Below, in pieces: positions 1 through 12,971 of a DNA stretch of 60,000 nucleotides. The stretch is from Tubiluchus corallicola (Eukaryota > Priapulida > Priapulimorpha > Priapulimorphida > Tubiluchidae). The translations under genes were made by a program, and so were the position numbers. Numbering within the stretch: position 1 is the stretch's first letter; every line of letters starts with the position of its first letter. A model generated the notes under the pieces. That model was not told the DNA's origin. It saw nothing but the letters and a program-made list of their open reading frames with translations, and did not search any database. The DNA lies in assembly GCA_030141605.1 (NCBI GenBank), contig JAQGDQ010001115.1:1-60000 (forward strand), given 5' to 3'.

Positions 1-245
1 AAGCCTAGCCTACGTAAGCAGGTGTAACACCCCGGGTGTATGTCTAGCAATGTAAACAACTGTGTTTGACAGGTAAGTAATGACAAGACATGTATGATAA
101 TGTAATTAATTTAACACTTGATTTTACGAATGTGTTAGGAGTGTGGTCATGCAATAATAGTAATTTATTGTCGATTTTCAGTTCATTGCAAAACATTACA
201 AAAACAATGCAATGCATTAAAATGGAAAACTACACAGAGAACCTC

Positions 246-822
<577 letters not shown>

Positions 823-1140
823 CGTACAGCCTTGTACAGTACAAGAAATTTGCAAATTAAGTACCAGCTATTAGAAGCGCCGAATCTTTAAAAAGAACCA
901 AGTAATAAAGACACAGGTAAAAACGTCACAGTAAAAAAGTCACAGAAAAAGTCACAGGAAAAACATCTCTACCCCTAACGCTTACAGCCTGTACAATACA
1001 AGAAACTTGCAGAATAAATACCAGTTTTTGAAAGCGGTGCATCTTTAAAGAGAACCATATAATAAAGTCACAGGTAAAAATGTAACAGGTGTAAACGTCA
1101 CGGTCAAAAAGTCACAGGAAAAAAGTTTCATCCCTAACCC
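823..1140. repeat. Diverged tandem duplication, about 160 bp x 2
   Basis: The block beginning CTTGTACAGTACAAGAAA near 832 recurs as CCTGTACAATACAAGAAA near 988, each followed by ATCTTTAAA, AATAAAG and several short GTCACAGGTAAAAA-like units. Confidence 0.75.
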
Positions 1141-1222
1141 TAACACTAACCCTGTAGCTTTAACCCTAACCCGAACCCGAACCCAAACCCTAATCTTAAC
1201 CCTAACCCTAACCCACAATCTT
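1132..1222. repeat. Degenerate CCCTAA (TTAGGG-type) tract
   Basis: About 14 units of CCCTAA with variants CCCGAA, CCCAAA and CACTAA. It is the metazoan telomere repeat, interstitial here. Confidence 0.8.
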
Positions 1223-1242
1223 AACCTAATAATAGGTGACAT

Positions 1243-1741
<499 letters not shown>

Positions 1742-2534
1742 GTTTGGTCTTAGATCTCCTGGCAGGAATTTATAGAAAAAGCTAATCAAAACAATAAAAA
1801 AGATACGTAGCACTGTCTATAAAACACCGTAGTTCATGCTTTGGAAAGTTTTTATTCTACCCCCTGAAACTGAGTAAAGTGAAATAGGTCTCCTCTGAAA
1901 CTGAGTAAAGTGAAATAGGTCCCCCCTGAAACTGAGTAAAGTGAAATAGGTCCTTCTACTCCATACCACGACATGGCGACTTTTGTCAATAAACAGACTG
2001 GAATTAGAGGAAAACAAACACAAGAAATTCTTCTGTTAATGCATCGCGTGACTTTCTGATGTAAAATCTTATTGAATTGCACAAACATGATCCAATTAGA
2101 AGCATGTGTCTTGCAACAGAATAGCTTAACAATATTTTGTAAGCGGAAACAGACTAGAGAATGTAGTACTCGCATTAATATTGTATCTGTTGAAACGAAC
2201 ACACAGACCATAGACGAAAATAGTATCTAATTCTAGATAATCGCACAAAAAGGTCTAATGTATAAAAAGTTGAAAGGAAAGATAGGGTCTATTGTTTGAT
2301 GAGAACGACTTGTATTAAAAAACATTAGACATTGGAAGCGTAATTTGTTCAGCTTTTCGTTTCGCACGCTCTCACCACCAATTACTTAAATGACGGCAGC
2401 CATGTCTGTTTTAAGAAGCGCGTTGAGTAAAAATAGGCGTTGTTGCTAGCCTGGAACATTGATCAGCAAATACGGTAAAATATACATTTTAACACCAATA
2501 ATACTGTAAAATCATTTCTGATAGTTAAATGATA
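1742..2534. other. Unassigned, with a 31-bp triple tandem repeat
   Basis: Between 1858 and 1955 a unit containing CTGAAACTGAGTAAAGTGAA occurs three times. The rest shows no coding or RNA feature. Confidence 0.6.
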
Positions 2535-3030
2535 GATTATAAATTTAATTAACGACGGGCGAGCTATTGATGACATCACAAACAACCATAATTTTCAACA
2601 GCCAAAACCATTCCACGAGCGTGTTGCACATGTTTGTGAAGTACAGTGCTGCTGTAAGATATTCAGTGTGTTGAACTAAAATTAGGCAGGTTTAAAGATA
2701 AAAATTCAAATTTAACGCTGTGCTCACGCATGAGCTGTCGGACGTGTGCAGTACCTCACAAACGCAAATCCTCTGAACTGAGAAGTTTCAGCATCTGCTC
2801 TTTGTGCAACGAGTTTCCGAAATGCAGGCGCTAGTGCCCGTCTAACTAGCGAATGGCGAAATGCATGTAACAGCGAAGGACTAGTGGCGCGAACATGAAA
2901 TTGTGTTTGTGTGATAATAATTCTTTCACGTAAATAATTTTAAGAAAACAACATCTTTCCTTTCAATATTTAAAAGAATGGATTGTTTAGACCTACAGTT
3001 TAACATTGGCTTCGGTTTTGCTTTATTTAA
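2535..3030 (-). mobile_element. Dispersed family A copy
   Basis: Shares with 5466, 16115, 30394 and 50525 the block around CTAGTTAGACGGGCACTAGC (revcomp here, 2831-2850), the GATGACATCACAAAC end, and a terminal GGTTTTGCTTTA. A non-autonomous element about 600 bp long with no coding capacity. Confidence 0.75.
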
Positions 3031-3376
3031 AGGTCAAATTTAACATAAAAACAAGTTTCCTTTAATAAAAATAACTATAAGTAACTCAAAATTTGATAGT
3101 TTTTTTTATAAATTTCATGACTCTTTCTAATGAAATAGGGCCTCAAAGTTGCATTCTTCCCCAAAACATTTTTTCGGTTTTCTTCGTGAAACTTCGGAAA
3201 ATTGCAGGCAAAACAAACCTGCTAACAATTTCTTTCTTGCAAACAATGGCGTCGTTTCTGTAACGCGGAATTTGTAAACAATCATCATCACCTAATGAAT
3301 CACTCGTCCAGGGACATGATTCTGTTCACCTGCATAATGCCAAAACTCCTAACTCACTGAAATGAGCCAAGAATAT

Positions 3377-3745
3377 TTATCTATTTAAAGGACAAGAAAA
3401 GGGGCGCCATCGCCTTAAAAAATTATACTGCTTTACAACAATTTTATGTACATATCGCATTCGCGTTGAAAGGAACTTTCGTTTGTTTTCATTTAAAATG
3501 TCTCGCAATATTGTTCCGAGGGCGCCATTACATGACGTCACTACGCTACGTAAATCGGGGGAAGAAAAGACAATGTTAAATTGTGACCCAAAAAACTTTC
3601 CGTGGAAATCTATATTACTTAGCATTTCACTTACCTTCTGGAAAGACTTATCTAACTAGACTAATAATTTAAAATGTTTGTGCGAATTGGTAAAATGTCG
3701 CTGACTCACCCTCCAGGGTGCGCCACTCACTGGCCAAAAACGTAC
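3377..3745 (-). mobile_element. Dispersed family B copy
   Basis: Contains GGCGCCATTACATGACGTCA and CTCACCCTCCAGGGTGCGCC, shared with copies near 21110-21340 and 20940-20990. The open frame across it is part of the repeat. Confidence 0.65.
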
Positions 3746-3774
3746 TTTTAATCTTCTAAGGCACATCCATACTT

Positions 3775-3955
3775 CTTGTTTAATATCACTGTAAGAAATG
3801 TTATACGCACAAATTAAAAAAAGCTAATTACACAATCCGTAAATGTAATATTGTAGAATTCATTCTAGTGTCTACGCAAAGTTATATAATGTTTGTACAG
3901 TAACTTTTGCCTGCAAACAGAGGCTAATAAAGACTTATCATCATCATTAAACACC
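3775..3955 (+). mobile_element. LINE-like 3' end, copy 1
   Basis: Ends GCAAACAGAGGCTAATAAAG followed by ACTTATCATCATCATT. Copies end the same way at 17818 (minus strand) and, more diverged, near 9540. The short ATC-type 3' tail is typical of RTE-like retroposons. Confidence 0.6.
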
Positions 3956-4094
3956 CGAATTCTCTATATAAACAAACAACAAGAAACAATTAGAAAATAT
4001 TAGTAAATCCTGCTTACAGCATTTTCTTTCTATTTTTGTATGAAACTGAAACTTTATAAAGTGTGAGCGCAGTATATGACCTTTAACCAGAGGT

Positions 4095-5265
4095 CAGTTC
4101 AGACTAGAGAACTTTCCCATGAGAGTTCTCTCTAGAGTTCCCTCTAGTAGCAAACTCGCAAGTGTGAATGGCTTTGAAGTTCTCTCGGCAAATCTCATAG
4201 CGAAGTTATTGCAAACTCTTCGACAGTTATATATATGTATATATTGCAAAAATTATACACTAGCACAGAGAAAACAAATTACGTCAAACATAAAATCAAT
4301 GTATAACGAGTCAGTGACAGACTGATGTGAGCAATTGTGTCAGTTAGTGTAAGTTAAATTTTATGAGAATAAAAACATTAAAATACCATATTACATATCT
4401 ACAAATTTGCCTACCTGATGACATGGTGGTGACGTATGAAATATTGTGAATTTTAATTCTTTTTGATAGTTTTTGCTACTTTTTTGCCATGTAAGTTTCC
4501 GTACGAGTCGTATACTTTTATAGTATAGACACTTATATTTTGATGAGTTTATGAGACTAAACCGTTACGCGTTTTTTTATATTCTCCAATTACTGATGAA
4601 TTCTACTTTATCGTCTTTATATAATGGTCTTTTGTGAGTTAGGAGTTTGTTTTTTAGTTCTGTTTTAAATGTTGTTAATCCGTCTTTTGATTTTATACTT
4701 AAGGGTGCTGAATTCCACAAGTTGATTTGCTGTTTTGCTTACTGAATTGTTTCCATATGTGTCTTTTGTAACCAATTGTAAATCGATATGTATCTTTTGT
4801 ATCCATTTGTAAGTCCATATGTGTCTTTTGTAACCAATTGTAAATCGATATGTCTTTTGTATCCAATTGTAAATCCATATGTGTCTTTTGTATCCAATTG
4901 TAAATCCATATGTCTTTTGTATCCAATTGTAAATCCATATGTGTCTTATGTATCCAATTGTAAGTCCATATGTGTTTTTTTATCCAATTGTAAATCCATA
5001 TGTGTTTTTTGTATCCAATTGTAAGTCCATATGTGTCTTTTGTATCCAATTGTAAGTCCATATGTGTTTTTGTATCCAATTGTAAATCCATATGTGTCTT
5101 TTGTATCCAATTGTAAGTCCATATGTGTTTTTTGTATCCACTTGTAAGTCCATATGTGTTTTTTGTAAGTAAGTTGCTGAGAGTTTTCTCACAGGTTTCT
5201 CCCAGACATATCTATTCACTACGCAAACTGTCAGAGAGAAATCTCGAGAGAAAACGGTCTAGTCT
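4095..5265. mobile_element. Putative TIR element enclosing a minisatellite
   Basis: The left end CAGACTAGAGAAC (4100) and the right end GGTCTAGTCTG (5256-5266) are inverted, with further inverted GAGAGTTCTCTC / GAGAAATCTCGAGAG matches. I see no clear target duplication. Contains the minisatellite at 4753-5166. Confidence 0.5.
4753..5166. repeat. 30-33-bp minisatellite, about 13 units
   Basis: The unit is close to CCATATGTGTCTTTTGTATC plus CAATTGTAAAT. Each unit carries the palindromes CCATATG and CAATTG. Length variants of 1-3 bp break any reading frame; long open frames on both strands are by-products. Confidence 0.95.
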
Positions 5266-5465
5266 GTACGCGTGGTAACAATCGAACGTAGCCTTTATAA
5301 TTTACAACATGGCGCCTATTGTTCTTCTAACTTGCGTGCGTGCCTAGAAATCTTTCTGTAACTTGAAATCTATGCGTTGTACTTGATCAATAGGAAGCAT
5401 CCTAGCCTTAGCGTCAAGATTACCACGCGTTAACTTAATAATAAACTTAAAAAATTGTGAATTTA

Positions 5466-5950
5466 AAGGTAGGCAGGATGAATTTCCATGACATCACTAA
5501 ACAAAATGACTACCAACAACAAAAATATTCCATAAGCGTGCTGCACGTGTTTACAAAAGCAAAAATTGAAGTACTGCACTACTGTAAGAGATTCAGTGTG
5601 TTGTACTAAAACTCGGCAAGTTTTAAGACAAAAATTTCAAATTTACCGGTTTTCTCACGCATGAGCTGCTGAACGTGTGCAGTTTGTCGCAAACTAACAC
5701 ATCTGAACTGAGCGGTACAGCACCTGTTTTTGTGCAATGCGTTTCCGAAATGCAGGCGCTAGTACCCGTCTAACTGGCGAATGGCGAAATGCATGTAACA
5801 ACGAAGAACTAGTGGTGTGAATGCGAAATTGTGTTTGTGTAGTAATAATTCTTTCATATGAGTCATTTTTGAAAAGATAGTATGTTTCTTTCAATATTTT
5901 AAAGACTAGATTGCTTTGACTTACAATTTACGATTGGTTCTGGTTTTGCT
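5466..5950 (-). mobile_element. Dispersed family A copy
   Basis: The GGTAGGCAGGATGAATTTCC start and GGTTTTGCTT end match the other copies; the central CGCATGAGCTG and GCAGGCGCTAGT blocks are conserved. Confidence 0.8.
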
Positions 5951-6471
5951 TGAAAATTTCTTTTCTACACGTAAATTCCAACAAATAGGCGTATTTAGTT
6001 CATAAGGGTTAGTTCACATAACTACGTAAAAATTGCCATAAAAAAGATGGTTGTACAATTGTGATAATTGAGTTTTATTGTTATTTACAATTCTAATACT
6101 AAAATAGCTAAAAATCAGGAAAATATTACCAATAGATGTCTTCATTACGAGGGAAATTCGGTTTTTAGGACAACCAGAATGTCATTATAGTTACTAGAAG
6201 ATTATGAAGTTCATGTTAGTATTCAACATTACAAGTTTTGTATAGAGTTAATTTCCCCTATGGCAGAATAGCATGCCGTTAAACAATAAAAATGTATGAA
6301 GCGGCAATTTATATAAACGAGTCAGCTATTCACACTCAGTAATAAATTTTTACATACTGAACAGTGACAAGCCAGAAATTTTCACCCTACTGACGATAGG
6401 TGGCTCTGATTGTTTGTTTACTACTAACACGAGACTTTAAATCTACTCTGCTGGTTACTATCTGCTTTGTT

Positions 6472-7136
6472 CAGGCTGCATAAGATTATGGATATCCATA
6501 AAATAAGACCAAAAATCCATAAAATAAAATTTGAAAAATCCATAAAATAAGAAATGCATAAAATAAAAAAATATTTTTTTCTGTGTAATTTTTTGTACAA
6601 AGTAACGAGTTGTAAGCATTGGCAACACTGAAAACGAACGTTAGAAGGAGAGAAAGAGAAAGAAAACAAACCAACAAAAGGGTTTGCTATTTTACATTGT
6701 TTTTTTCTCATTGTCTTTTTGTTATCAAGATAATGTTGCGAAGTTTCAACCAAAGCAAGATCTGGAGTTCGGTCTGAAAATAACTGAGAGAGACCCAGCC
6801 ACCAGGATCGGAAACTTCAGCCTAGAGGGCATTCTATATTCGTACCAAATAGACGAATTATTTGAAATGAAGTGATGAATTACAAGGCACTGTCTCGTAA
6901 AATTTGATTAAATTTGAAGTGATACGAAACCGATAAAATTAAAACTAAGTCCTGCGTGTTTAAAAACACGTTTCAAGCACTCCTGTTTTTACTTTTTAAT
7001 TGATTTCCCCCTGGGCATCTCGTTCCAGATATAGTCTATGTCTTATTTTATTGATATCCATAAAATAAAATTTCAAAAATCCATAAAATAAGCTATTTTA
7101 TTTATTTTATACATATCCATAATCTTAGGCACCCTG
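6472..7136 (+). mobile_element. hAT-like DNA transposon relic, internally deleted
   Basis: The ends are inverted: CAGGCTGCATAAGATTATGG (6472) against CAGGGTGCCTAAGATTATGG read on the minus strand (7136), extending into repeated ATCCATAAAATAA units on both sides. The inner plus frame (about 6732-6875) includes FGLKITERDPAT, resembling the N-terminal segment (FGLxxxERDPxT) of some hAT-related transposases. No catalytic domain remains. Target duplication is not convincing. Confidence 0.65.
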
Positions 7137-7159
7137 GGCCTATGTTGTATGAAAAGTTT

Positions 7160-7210
7160 TTTGGTAACTCAAGCACGCGACAGGTTCTGGGTTCGAGTCC
7201 TTGTTGCTTA
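7160..7210 (+). repeat. tRNA-like B-box segment (SINE fragment)
   Basis: CTGGGTTCGAGTCC matches the T-arm/B-box of tRNAs, but no complete cloverleaf is present. Confidence 0.3.
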
Positions 7211-7860
7211 GCAAATTTCAGTACTGTCCTCGTTCAGGTATTTATCCGTTAGGTTAATTGTTAATTATATGTAAATGATTAAACCACATTATTAATCCTA
7301 TCATACCACCGTTCAATACGTAAGAATCTACTAATTTTATATCGTTCACATCAATTTCCCGACACAAAAGTGCAGCAGCCCACTCGTTTGGCTCAACGAA
7401 TTTTGTGGCCGCGTCTTTTTCCAGCACAGAAGTTGATTTTCTGCAAAATACTCCAAGCCTGTCACGTGATGATAATAATAATCTCAGCTTCCACAACAGT
7501 CACATATCATGCACCCAGTTTGATGCAGACCAACAATTGGTTCCTATAAATCCGTCAAACATCGTGAGATTCAATCATTAACGTTGCCACAGCATCTACC
7601 TATAAAAGAAGTTACTCGGTTTATTATACATGGTTGAGTACACTTTCGACTGTTAGCACTAAAAGTAATACATAGCTATAACAGTTCTTTGTAATGAAAA
7701 TATGATCACAGCTGTAATTTCGATAGTAATAGTAATTTGTATACTGCTAGGATCATAGGATGCAGTCAGACCTTAGGATCCGTTTTTGTGTTTTATGACA
7801 GTTTTTATCATTATTACTCAGTTGTTATATTATTCATTGTGTCACATCTGCTAACTTTCC

Positions 7861-7861
7861 A

Positions 7862-7893
<32 letters not shown>

Positions 7894-7959
7894 CGTGTGT
7901 GTGTGTGTGCGTGCGTGCGCATGTCCGTGTGCATGTGCATGAGTATGTATGTATGTGTA

Positions 7960-8000
<41 letters not shown>

Positions 8001-8165
8001 GTGTGTGTGTGTGTGTGTGCATGTGCATGAGTATGCATGTATGTGTATTTGTGTGTGTGTGTGTGTGTGAATGTGCGCACATGCGTACGTGCATATGTAT
8101 GTATTTTGTATGTGTGTGTGTGTGCGTGCGTGCGTGTGTGTGTGTGTAAGTATGTATGTATGTAT
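7861..8165. repeat. (GT)n microsatellite with GC/GTAT interruptions
   Basis: Alternating TG with TGCG, TGCA and TATG variants over 300 bp. The Cys-Val and His-Thr open frames are artefacts. Confidence 0.98.
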
Positions 8166-8508
8166 GTCCGTGTGTATATCTATTCGCGTTTGCTTGTATT
8201 TGTATTGCATGGTTTAAATCTAATCTAAACTAAATAAACTATGTGTAAACCAAAGATAGTTACTAATAATAAAATTACAGGACAATATCAAAACAAAGCA
8301 CTAAATATGTATAATTTGTATAAACACTCAAGCACTCGTGCTGCCTGCAGGGAAACTCTTTAAATAAGGAAAGGTTTCCAGATTTTTTTAATGGAACTCG
8401 TCTAATATCTACTACGCCTTAAAGATTCAGCTAAATAAGCCAGAATTTGTCTTGCTTTTAGTTATAAACCAGAAAAAACTCTACTTCTGCAAAGCCGGAT
8501 GTACTTAC

Positions 8509-8619
8509 TTTGCTTAGTGATTCAAGCCTCTTTTCTAAGTTAGCTATCAGTTTATCCTTCCGCTGAAGTTCACTTTCAAGCGAAGAGATCGTGACATCAA
8601 ATTTCTCTTTCACTTCAGC
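8509..8619 (-). CDS. CNGL: CNGL coding exon 11 (C-terminal coiled coil)
   Basis: A 111-nt exon, acceptor TTCTTAG, donor GTAAGT, both phase 0. It encodes AEVKEKFDVTISSLESELQR and KDKLIANLEKRLESLSK, with heptad-spaced Leu/Ile typical of the C-terminal leucine zipper that sets subunit stoichiometry in CNG channels. The reading frame is still open at the donor, so at least one more exon follows at lower coordinates or beyond the window. A possible 48-nt terminal exon at 7393-7440 is too weak to call. Confidence 0.85.
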
Positions 8620-8679
8620 CTAAGAAACCATCCACATTGTTAAAGGTCAAGAAAACACGCTTCATAAATAAAACTGATA

Positions 8680-9330
8680 AAATTCGTCTTGAAATTTCAT
8701 ATCACTGACATACTGTCTATTGCATACAGGGATACGCGTTAGCAGTAATGTTGTATAAAACTATAAAATTTAAACTCCCGCGGTGACCGTTACATGCAGC
8801 CATTTTGACGGTAAGTCGTTTGAAAGAAGTTCAGATAACACTGCGCAAAGTTTGAAAAAAATTATCGGAGCATTCGTAGCGCCCTCTTCACAAACTAAGC
8901 AAAAGTTTAAATAAAGTTTAAATTACTTTATCTCATCAATATGATCAATAGCGTGCTTTTTGTAAACCAGTGACGGTAATGCAGTGACGTTTTAACAGTT
9001 AGCACGAACGTTTTAAATTATTAAGAAGTTTGTTTTTCAACTACATAAGTCTAAACATGTAAGCGTAATGCTAAGTAATATAGCTTTGCACGGAAAGTTT
9101 TTTGGGACGTTCTTTAAAATTTCCATTTCTTCCCTTTTAATGAAAATCTTTCCACTAAACAGTTGTGTTATATATCTATAGATAAATTGCAGCCATAAAA
9201 CAAAACGAATAAATTGATGTGTCGGCTTATTCCTATATTTTAAAAGCACTAAAATCTCGGCTCATTCGAGTGCCTTTAAATTGAAAAACTGGATTAATAA
9301 GGTTGCCCATCTTGCTAAGCCAATTTGCCA
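8680..9330. mobile_element. Dispersed family B copy
   Basis: TCGTCTTGAAATTTCATATC, GTAAGTCGTTTGAA and GGAAAGTTTTTTGGGACG blocks recur at 20680, 26600 and 27050. Confidence 0.65.
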
Positions 9331-9364
9331 CCTCAACGGCCACCTTGATTTTATCACTCACTTT

Positions 9365-9545
9365 AATATACTTTCTTTAATATCATTGTAAATAATGTTA
9401 TATGTACAGTTATAAAAAGCTGATTACAGAAAGTGTAACATGTTTCGTTGTTAGGACACACTTTCAATGTACAATGGTATAATTTTTGTACAAAAATAGG
9501 TTAATAATGGAGTATCATCATCGTTATCATTACCAATTTGTAATA
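9365..9545 (+). mobile_element. LINE-like 3' end, diverged copy
   Basis: It parallels 3775-3955 (ATCATTGTAAATAATGTTAT, AAAAAGCTGATTACA) and ends in a TATCATCATCGTTATCATT tail. Confidence 0.5.
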
Positions 9546-9588
9546 AATCAATGTTTGTTTGTGTAATTATCATAAATTATAAACATAC

Positions 9589-9871
9589 GAGCTTAGTTTG
9601 CATAGCTAACTTCGTGCAGTCAATGATTTCAGTGCAGTCAAGCCCAATTTCAGTTTTCTCGCCGGTAGATGGCTCTGAGGTCTCCTGGTGGTTGGCGCGT
9701 CGAGCCAGTGGAAGGAGATGCATTTCTAACGTGCCGGCAGAAATCGAAGACCCCACTATTGTAGAAGGCATGAGATTGTGTTGTGAGACTGCATGACCTG
9801 GTAGCAAAGAGTTACTCTTGTTCAGTATAGCACCTTTTGTAGTATCACTTTTCTCGACGGAGTTGTTGTCA
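9589..9871 (-). CDS. CNGL: CNGL coding exon 10 (Ser/Thr-rich cytosolic linker)
   Basis: A 283-nt exon, acceptor TTTACAG, donor GTATGT. It encodes residues 698-792, low in predicted structure and rich in Ser, Thr and Asn (for example DNNSVEKSDTTKG, MPSTIVGSSISAG). It is called because it is the only long open frame between exons 9 and 11 and both splice junctions keep phase (2 in, 0 out). Function is not recognisable; a disordered linker to the coiled coil is likely. Confidence 0.72.
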
Positions 9872-9945
9872 CTGTAAACAAACATGGAAGTCTATTGTGT
9901 CATTATTGCTTCTCAGTAGAATAATAAGTCTTTTCGCAGTTTTGT

Positions 9946-10330
9946 CATGTGGACGCCCTGTTGCTGCAGGTCAAAGGTTAAGTGTACCCGAGCAACAACG
10001 GTCACGTGACATGTGGGTAAAGCAGACATTTTCAGTAACTTCAATAGTTTTACGTGACTTTACTTATTAGTCTGTGTGGGATTTTGCTTGGGAACAAGAA
10101 AAAATGAACTAGCTAAGGTTCTATAGCTAGCATTCGTCCCCCTTTTAATTAGTATTACAATAACATGGGCTGCGAAGCGTTGCCACGGTACACAAATGCG
10201 TTGTCTTGTACAGTTTTCATGATCATCAGTTTTCATGACCTTTTCACGATAGTCATCAATCACTGGAACTATGAAAAGACTTATTGTTAGCATACATGTT
10301 ATGCAACATTTGTCTTCGTTCCACCGCACT
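9946..10330. repeat. Dispersed repeat C, copy 1
   Basis: GGTTAAGTGTACC, GTGACATG.GGGTAAAGCA and GGAGTTTGCTTG-type blocks also occur in the same order at 16850-17210. Confidence 0.7.
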
Positions 10331-10611
10331 TATGCAAGCTCTAGATACACATTTTATCTGATTATTTTGCAATTTTGCAAAACGTTTAAGACTCGATACA
10401 CAATTTGCCCAATTTTGTATACCAATTAACAAACTCTCTAAGCGCCATCTGTCGTTATTAGGAAGAGCTTAGTATGAATAAACTTTCCACTTTACAAATT
10501 AGTAACCAAAAAATCACACACAAATAACAATACATTACAAGCAAGAAACAATTGTCCACATATCTACTTATAATTATTTACATTTATATAATTGTCTATA
10601 ACTATTTATAA

Positions 10612-10616
10612 TAATA

Positions 10617-10664
<48 letters not shown>

Positions 10665-10844
10665 GTGATGGTGATGGTGATGGTGATGGTAATGGTAATG
10701 GTAATGGTAATGATAATGATAAAGATAATGATAATGATAATGATAATGATAATGATATTGATAATGATATTGATATTGATAATGATAATGATAATGATAA
10801 TGATAATGATAATGATAATGATAATGATAATGATAATGATAATG

Positions 10845-10903
<59 letters not shown>

Positions 10904-10904
10904 T
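10612..10904. repeat. (GAT)n / (GATAAT)n / (AAT)n compound microsatellite
   Basis: ATG repeats grade into ATGGTG, ATGGTA, ATGATA and AAT blocks. Open frames on both strands (poly-Asp/Asn, poly-Ile, poly-Tyr/His) are artefacts. Confidence 0.98.
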
Positions 10905-10989
10905 GGTATTATTATTAATGATGGAATAAACACATAATTTTTGAATTTTGAGATCAAACTTGCTCGAAAAATGTGAAAAAGTTAAAACA

Positions 10990-11065
10990 CATTCTGGACT
11001 TGAACCAGTTATCTTTCGCTTACAAGGCAAACGTCATGGTCGCTAGGACTACTGCCCTCTGTCGT
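10990..11065 (-). repeat. tRNA-like segment (tRNA pseudogene or SINE head)
   Basis: On the minus strand TAGTCCTAGCGACCATGACG resembles an A-box/D-arm and CTGGTTCAAGTCC a B-box, with CTTGTAA in the anticodon-loop position. The acceptor stem is not convincing. Confidence 0.35.
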
Positions 11066-11270
11066 AAAATTGAACAAACCAAATAAAAGTGCACTAGGTG
11101 ATCTTCGAAAATTATATAAGACACGTACCGTTGCTGTATGAAAAAACTACAAAACTAAAAATAAACAAAACTGTGACGTTGTTTATCGTGATTGGCCGGC
11201 CCTCATCAACAAAAAAGTTTTGATTAAAGATATATCTAGCAAGATGTATTTAATAAATAACAGTCTTTAC

Positions 11271-11500
11271 CCGGATTTGCTACTGCTATGCGCCAGTTTT
11301 CGCTTTATCTTCTTTCCGTCGGCCATTAAAATCTTCTTGACCACGTTTTGAAGACTAGCTTGTTTTGCTTTCTTGACGACAGGTGGCGACATGTGTACAA
11401 CATCCTTGACAATGTTTACAGTTGTTGTCACTGCGGACGGCTTCTTCCAATGCTTCTTGGCTTCGGCGAGGCGTCTCTGACCGTACTCAGTTATGATTGC
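11271..11500 (-). CDS. CNGL: CNGL coding exon 9 (post-CNBD basic tail)
   Basis: A 230-nt exon, acceptor GTTTAG, donor GTAAAG. It encodes residues 622-697: AIITEYGQRRLAEAKKHWKK completes the C helix, followed by a Lys-rich region with KKILMADGKKIKRKL. The composition suggests a cytosolic tail with possible calmodulin or lipid contact, which is inference. It ends in phase 2 and joins exon 10 in frame. Confidence 0.85.
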
Positions 11501-11923
11501 CTAAACATTAAATGAGAGAGCAAGTTCTATCAAGTTCTATCATTATTTTTTGAGTTTCTGAAAAAATTTGTTTAGTTTTGAGAAAAACAGGAAAAACTGT
11601 TTTCACTTGCCAAGAAGCAGTTGTTTAATGGATTATCTTAACATATGCACCATAGAATGCGCTTTATTATTCTGTAAAAGAATTCTGTAGTTAGGAATGT
11701 ACAACAACTAAAGCACAAAGGTGCGTTCACATTCATCCGCCACAGAAACGTCAACTGCAGTACTTCATCGTTAATATAGGCTACAACATACAAGTCCATA
11801 TAATTATATCGTTTACACGAATTCCATAATTTAAGTGCCAAACGTTGCACAACTTAACAGTATTACACAGGGTGTTCTGCCGTTACCGAAACCGGATGAA
11901 TGTGAACGCGGCTTTATGTTTAC

Positions 11924-12020
11924 CTCAGCTTCTGGATAGTCTTTCATTGCTGCCAGGACGTCTTCACGGGACAAAGAAAACAACTCGGAATATCCAACTG
12001 ATCTCACATCAGCAGATCGC
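11924..12020 (-). CDS. CNGL: CNGL coding exon 8 (end of binding domain)
   Basis: A 97-nt exon, acceptor TTGTCAG, donor GTAAAC. It encodes RRSADVRSVGYSELFSLSRE and DVLAAMKDYPEAE. R590 matches the Arg that holds the cyclic phosphate; the next residue is Ser591, where cGMP-selective CNGA channels have Thr. YSELF.L is beta-8, and the rest the B and C helices that close on the ligand. It ends in phase 0. Confidence 0.95.
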
Positions 12021-12351
12021 CTGACAAACATTTCAGAAAAATGGTTATTTAGGTGTGTTATTTCAGCATGAATAACGTGTTTTGTTTAATGCTGTTTCAA
12101 GTTACAAGTTTATTTTAATAAAAGATTGATAACATAACGAGTATTTGAAAATTTTCCCTGGATGTTGAGCAAGCTACACGTTAATTTTGTATTTTTAAGC
12201 GCAAAATACACATTATTCAGTATTTGAGAAATTAGCTATGTTTTTTTGTTGATTTATTTGCGTTGCGTTGCGTTGCTGTGTGCGCATGCGTGTTTTAGGT
12301 TTTGTTAACTTACCTGTTTGATCGTAAGAGCTGTGAGCCTATTTGGTTTGA

Positions 12352-12700
12352 GCATTCATTCATACTTTTATTCGTTTATTCATTCATTCATTCATTCATT
12401 CATTCATTCATTCATTCATTCATTCATTCATTCATTCATTCATTCATTCATTCATTCATTCATTCATTCATTCATTCATTCATTCAATCATTTATTCACT
12501 CATTCATTCATTGTTTTATTCATTCATTCACTCACTCATTCATTCATTCACTCACTAATTCATTGTTTCATTCATTTGTTTGTTCGTTCGTTTAATCAGT
12601 CATTCATTCATTCACTCACATTCATTTATTTATTTATTTATTCATTCATTTGTTTGTTCGTTCGTTCGTTCGTTCATTCATTCATTCATTCATTCAGTTG
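12352..12700. repeat. (ATTC)n microsatellite with variants
   Basis: A pure ATTC run of about 28 units (12377-12486), then ATTC mixed with ACTC, GTTC and ATTT. It lies in the intron between CNGL exons 7 and 8. Confidence 0.98.
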
Positions 12701-12971
12701 TTCGTTTGATTGCTCTTTATATCAGTTGGTCCATTAGTCGGTCAGTCAGTCATTATCTTTTGGATTCATTTTTCTTTCACTCATGCTTTCATTCATTTAT
12801 TTGCTTATTCATAGAAACATTTGTCATTCATTCATTAATGCCACTCATCACTGAAGTAAATAAGGTGAAATAGAGTTAACAGACTTATAAGTAACAAAGT
12901 GTTCCTGCAGTTGACTACTTAATTCATAATCTATTCACATCTAAGGAAATCTGAGGTAATCACGTTTCTAC

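Noticed and set aside
4699-5219. Repeat proteins on both strands
   Set aside because: Minisatellite read in several frames at once, with unit-length changes that shift frame.
7393-7440. Terminal channel exon
   Set aside because: Phase fits and a TGA closes it, but the acceptor has a poor pyrimidine tract and the 15 residues match nothing known.
12302-12873. Phe-Ile-His-Ser repeat proteins
   Set aside because: ATTC microsatellite read in all three frames.
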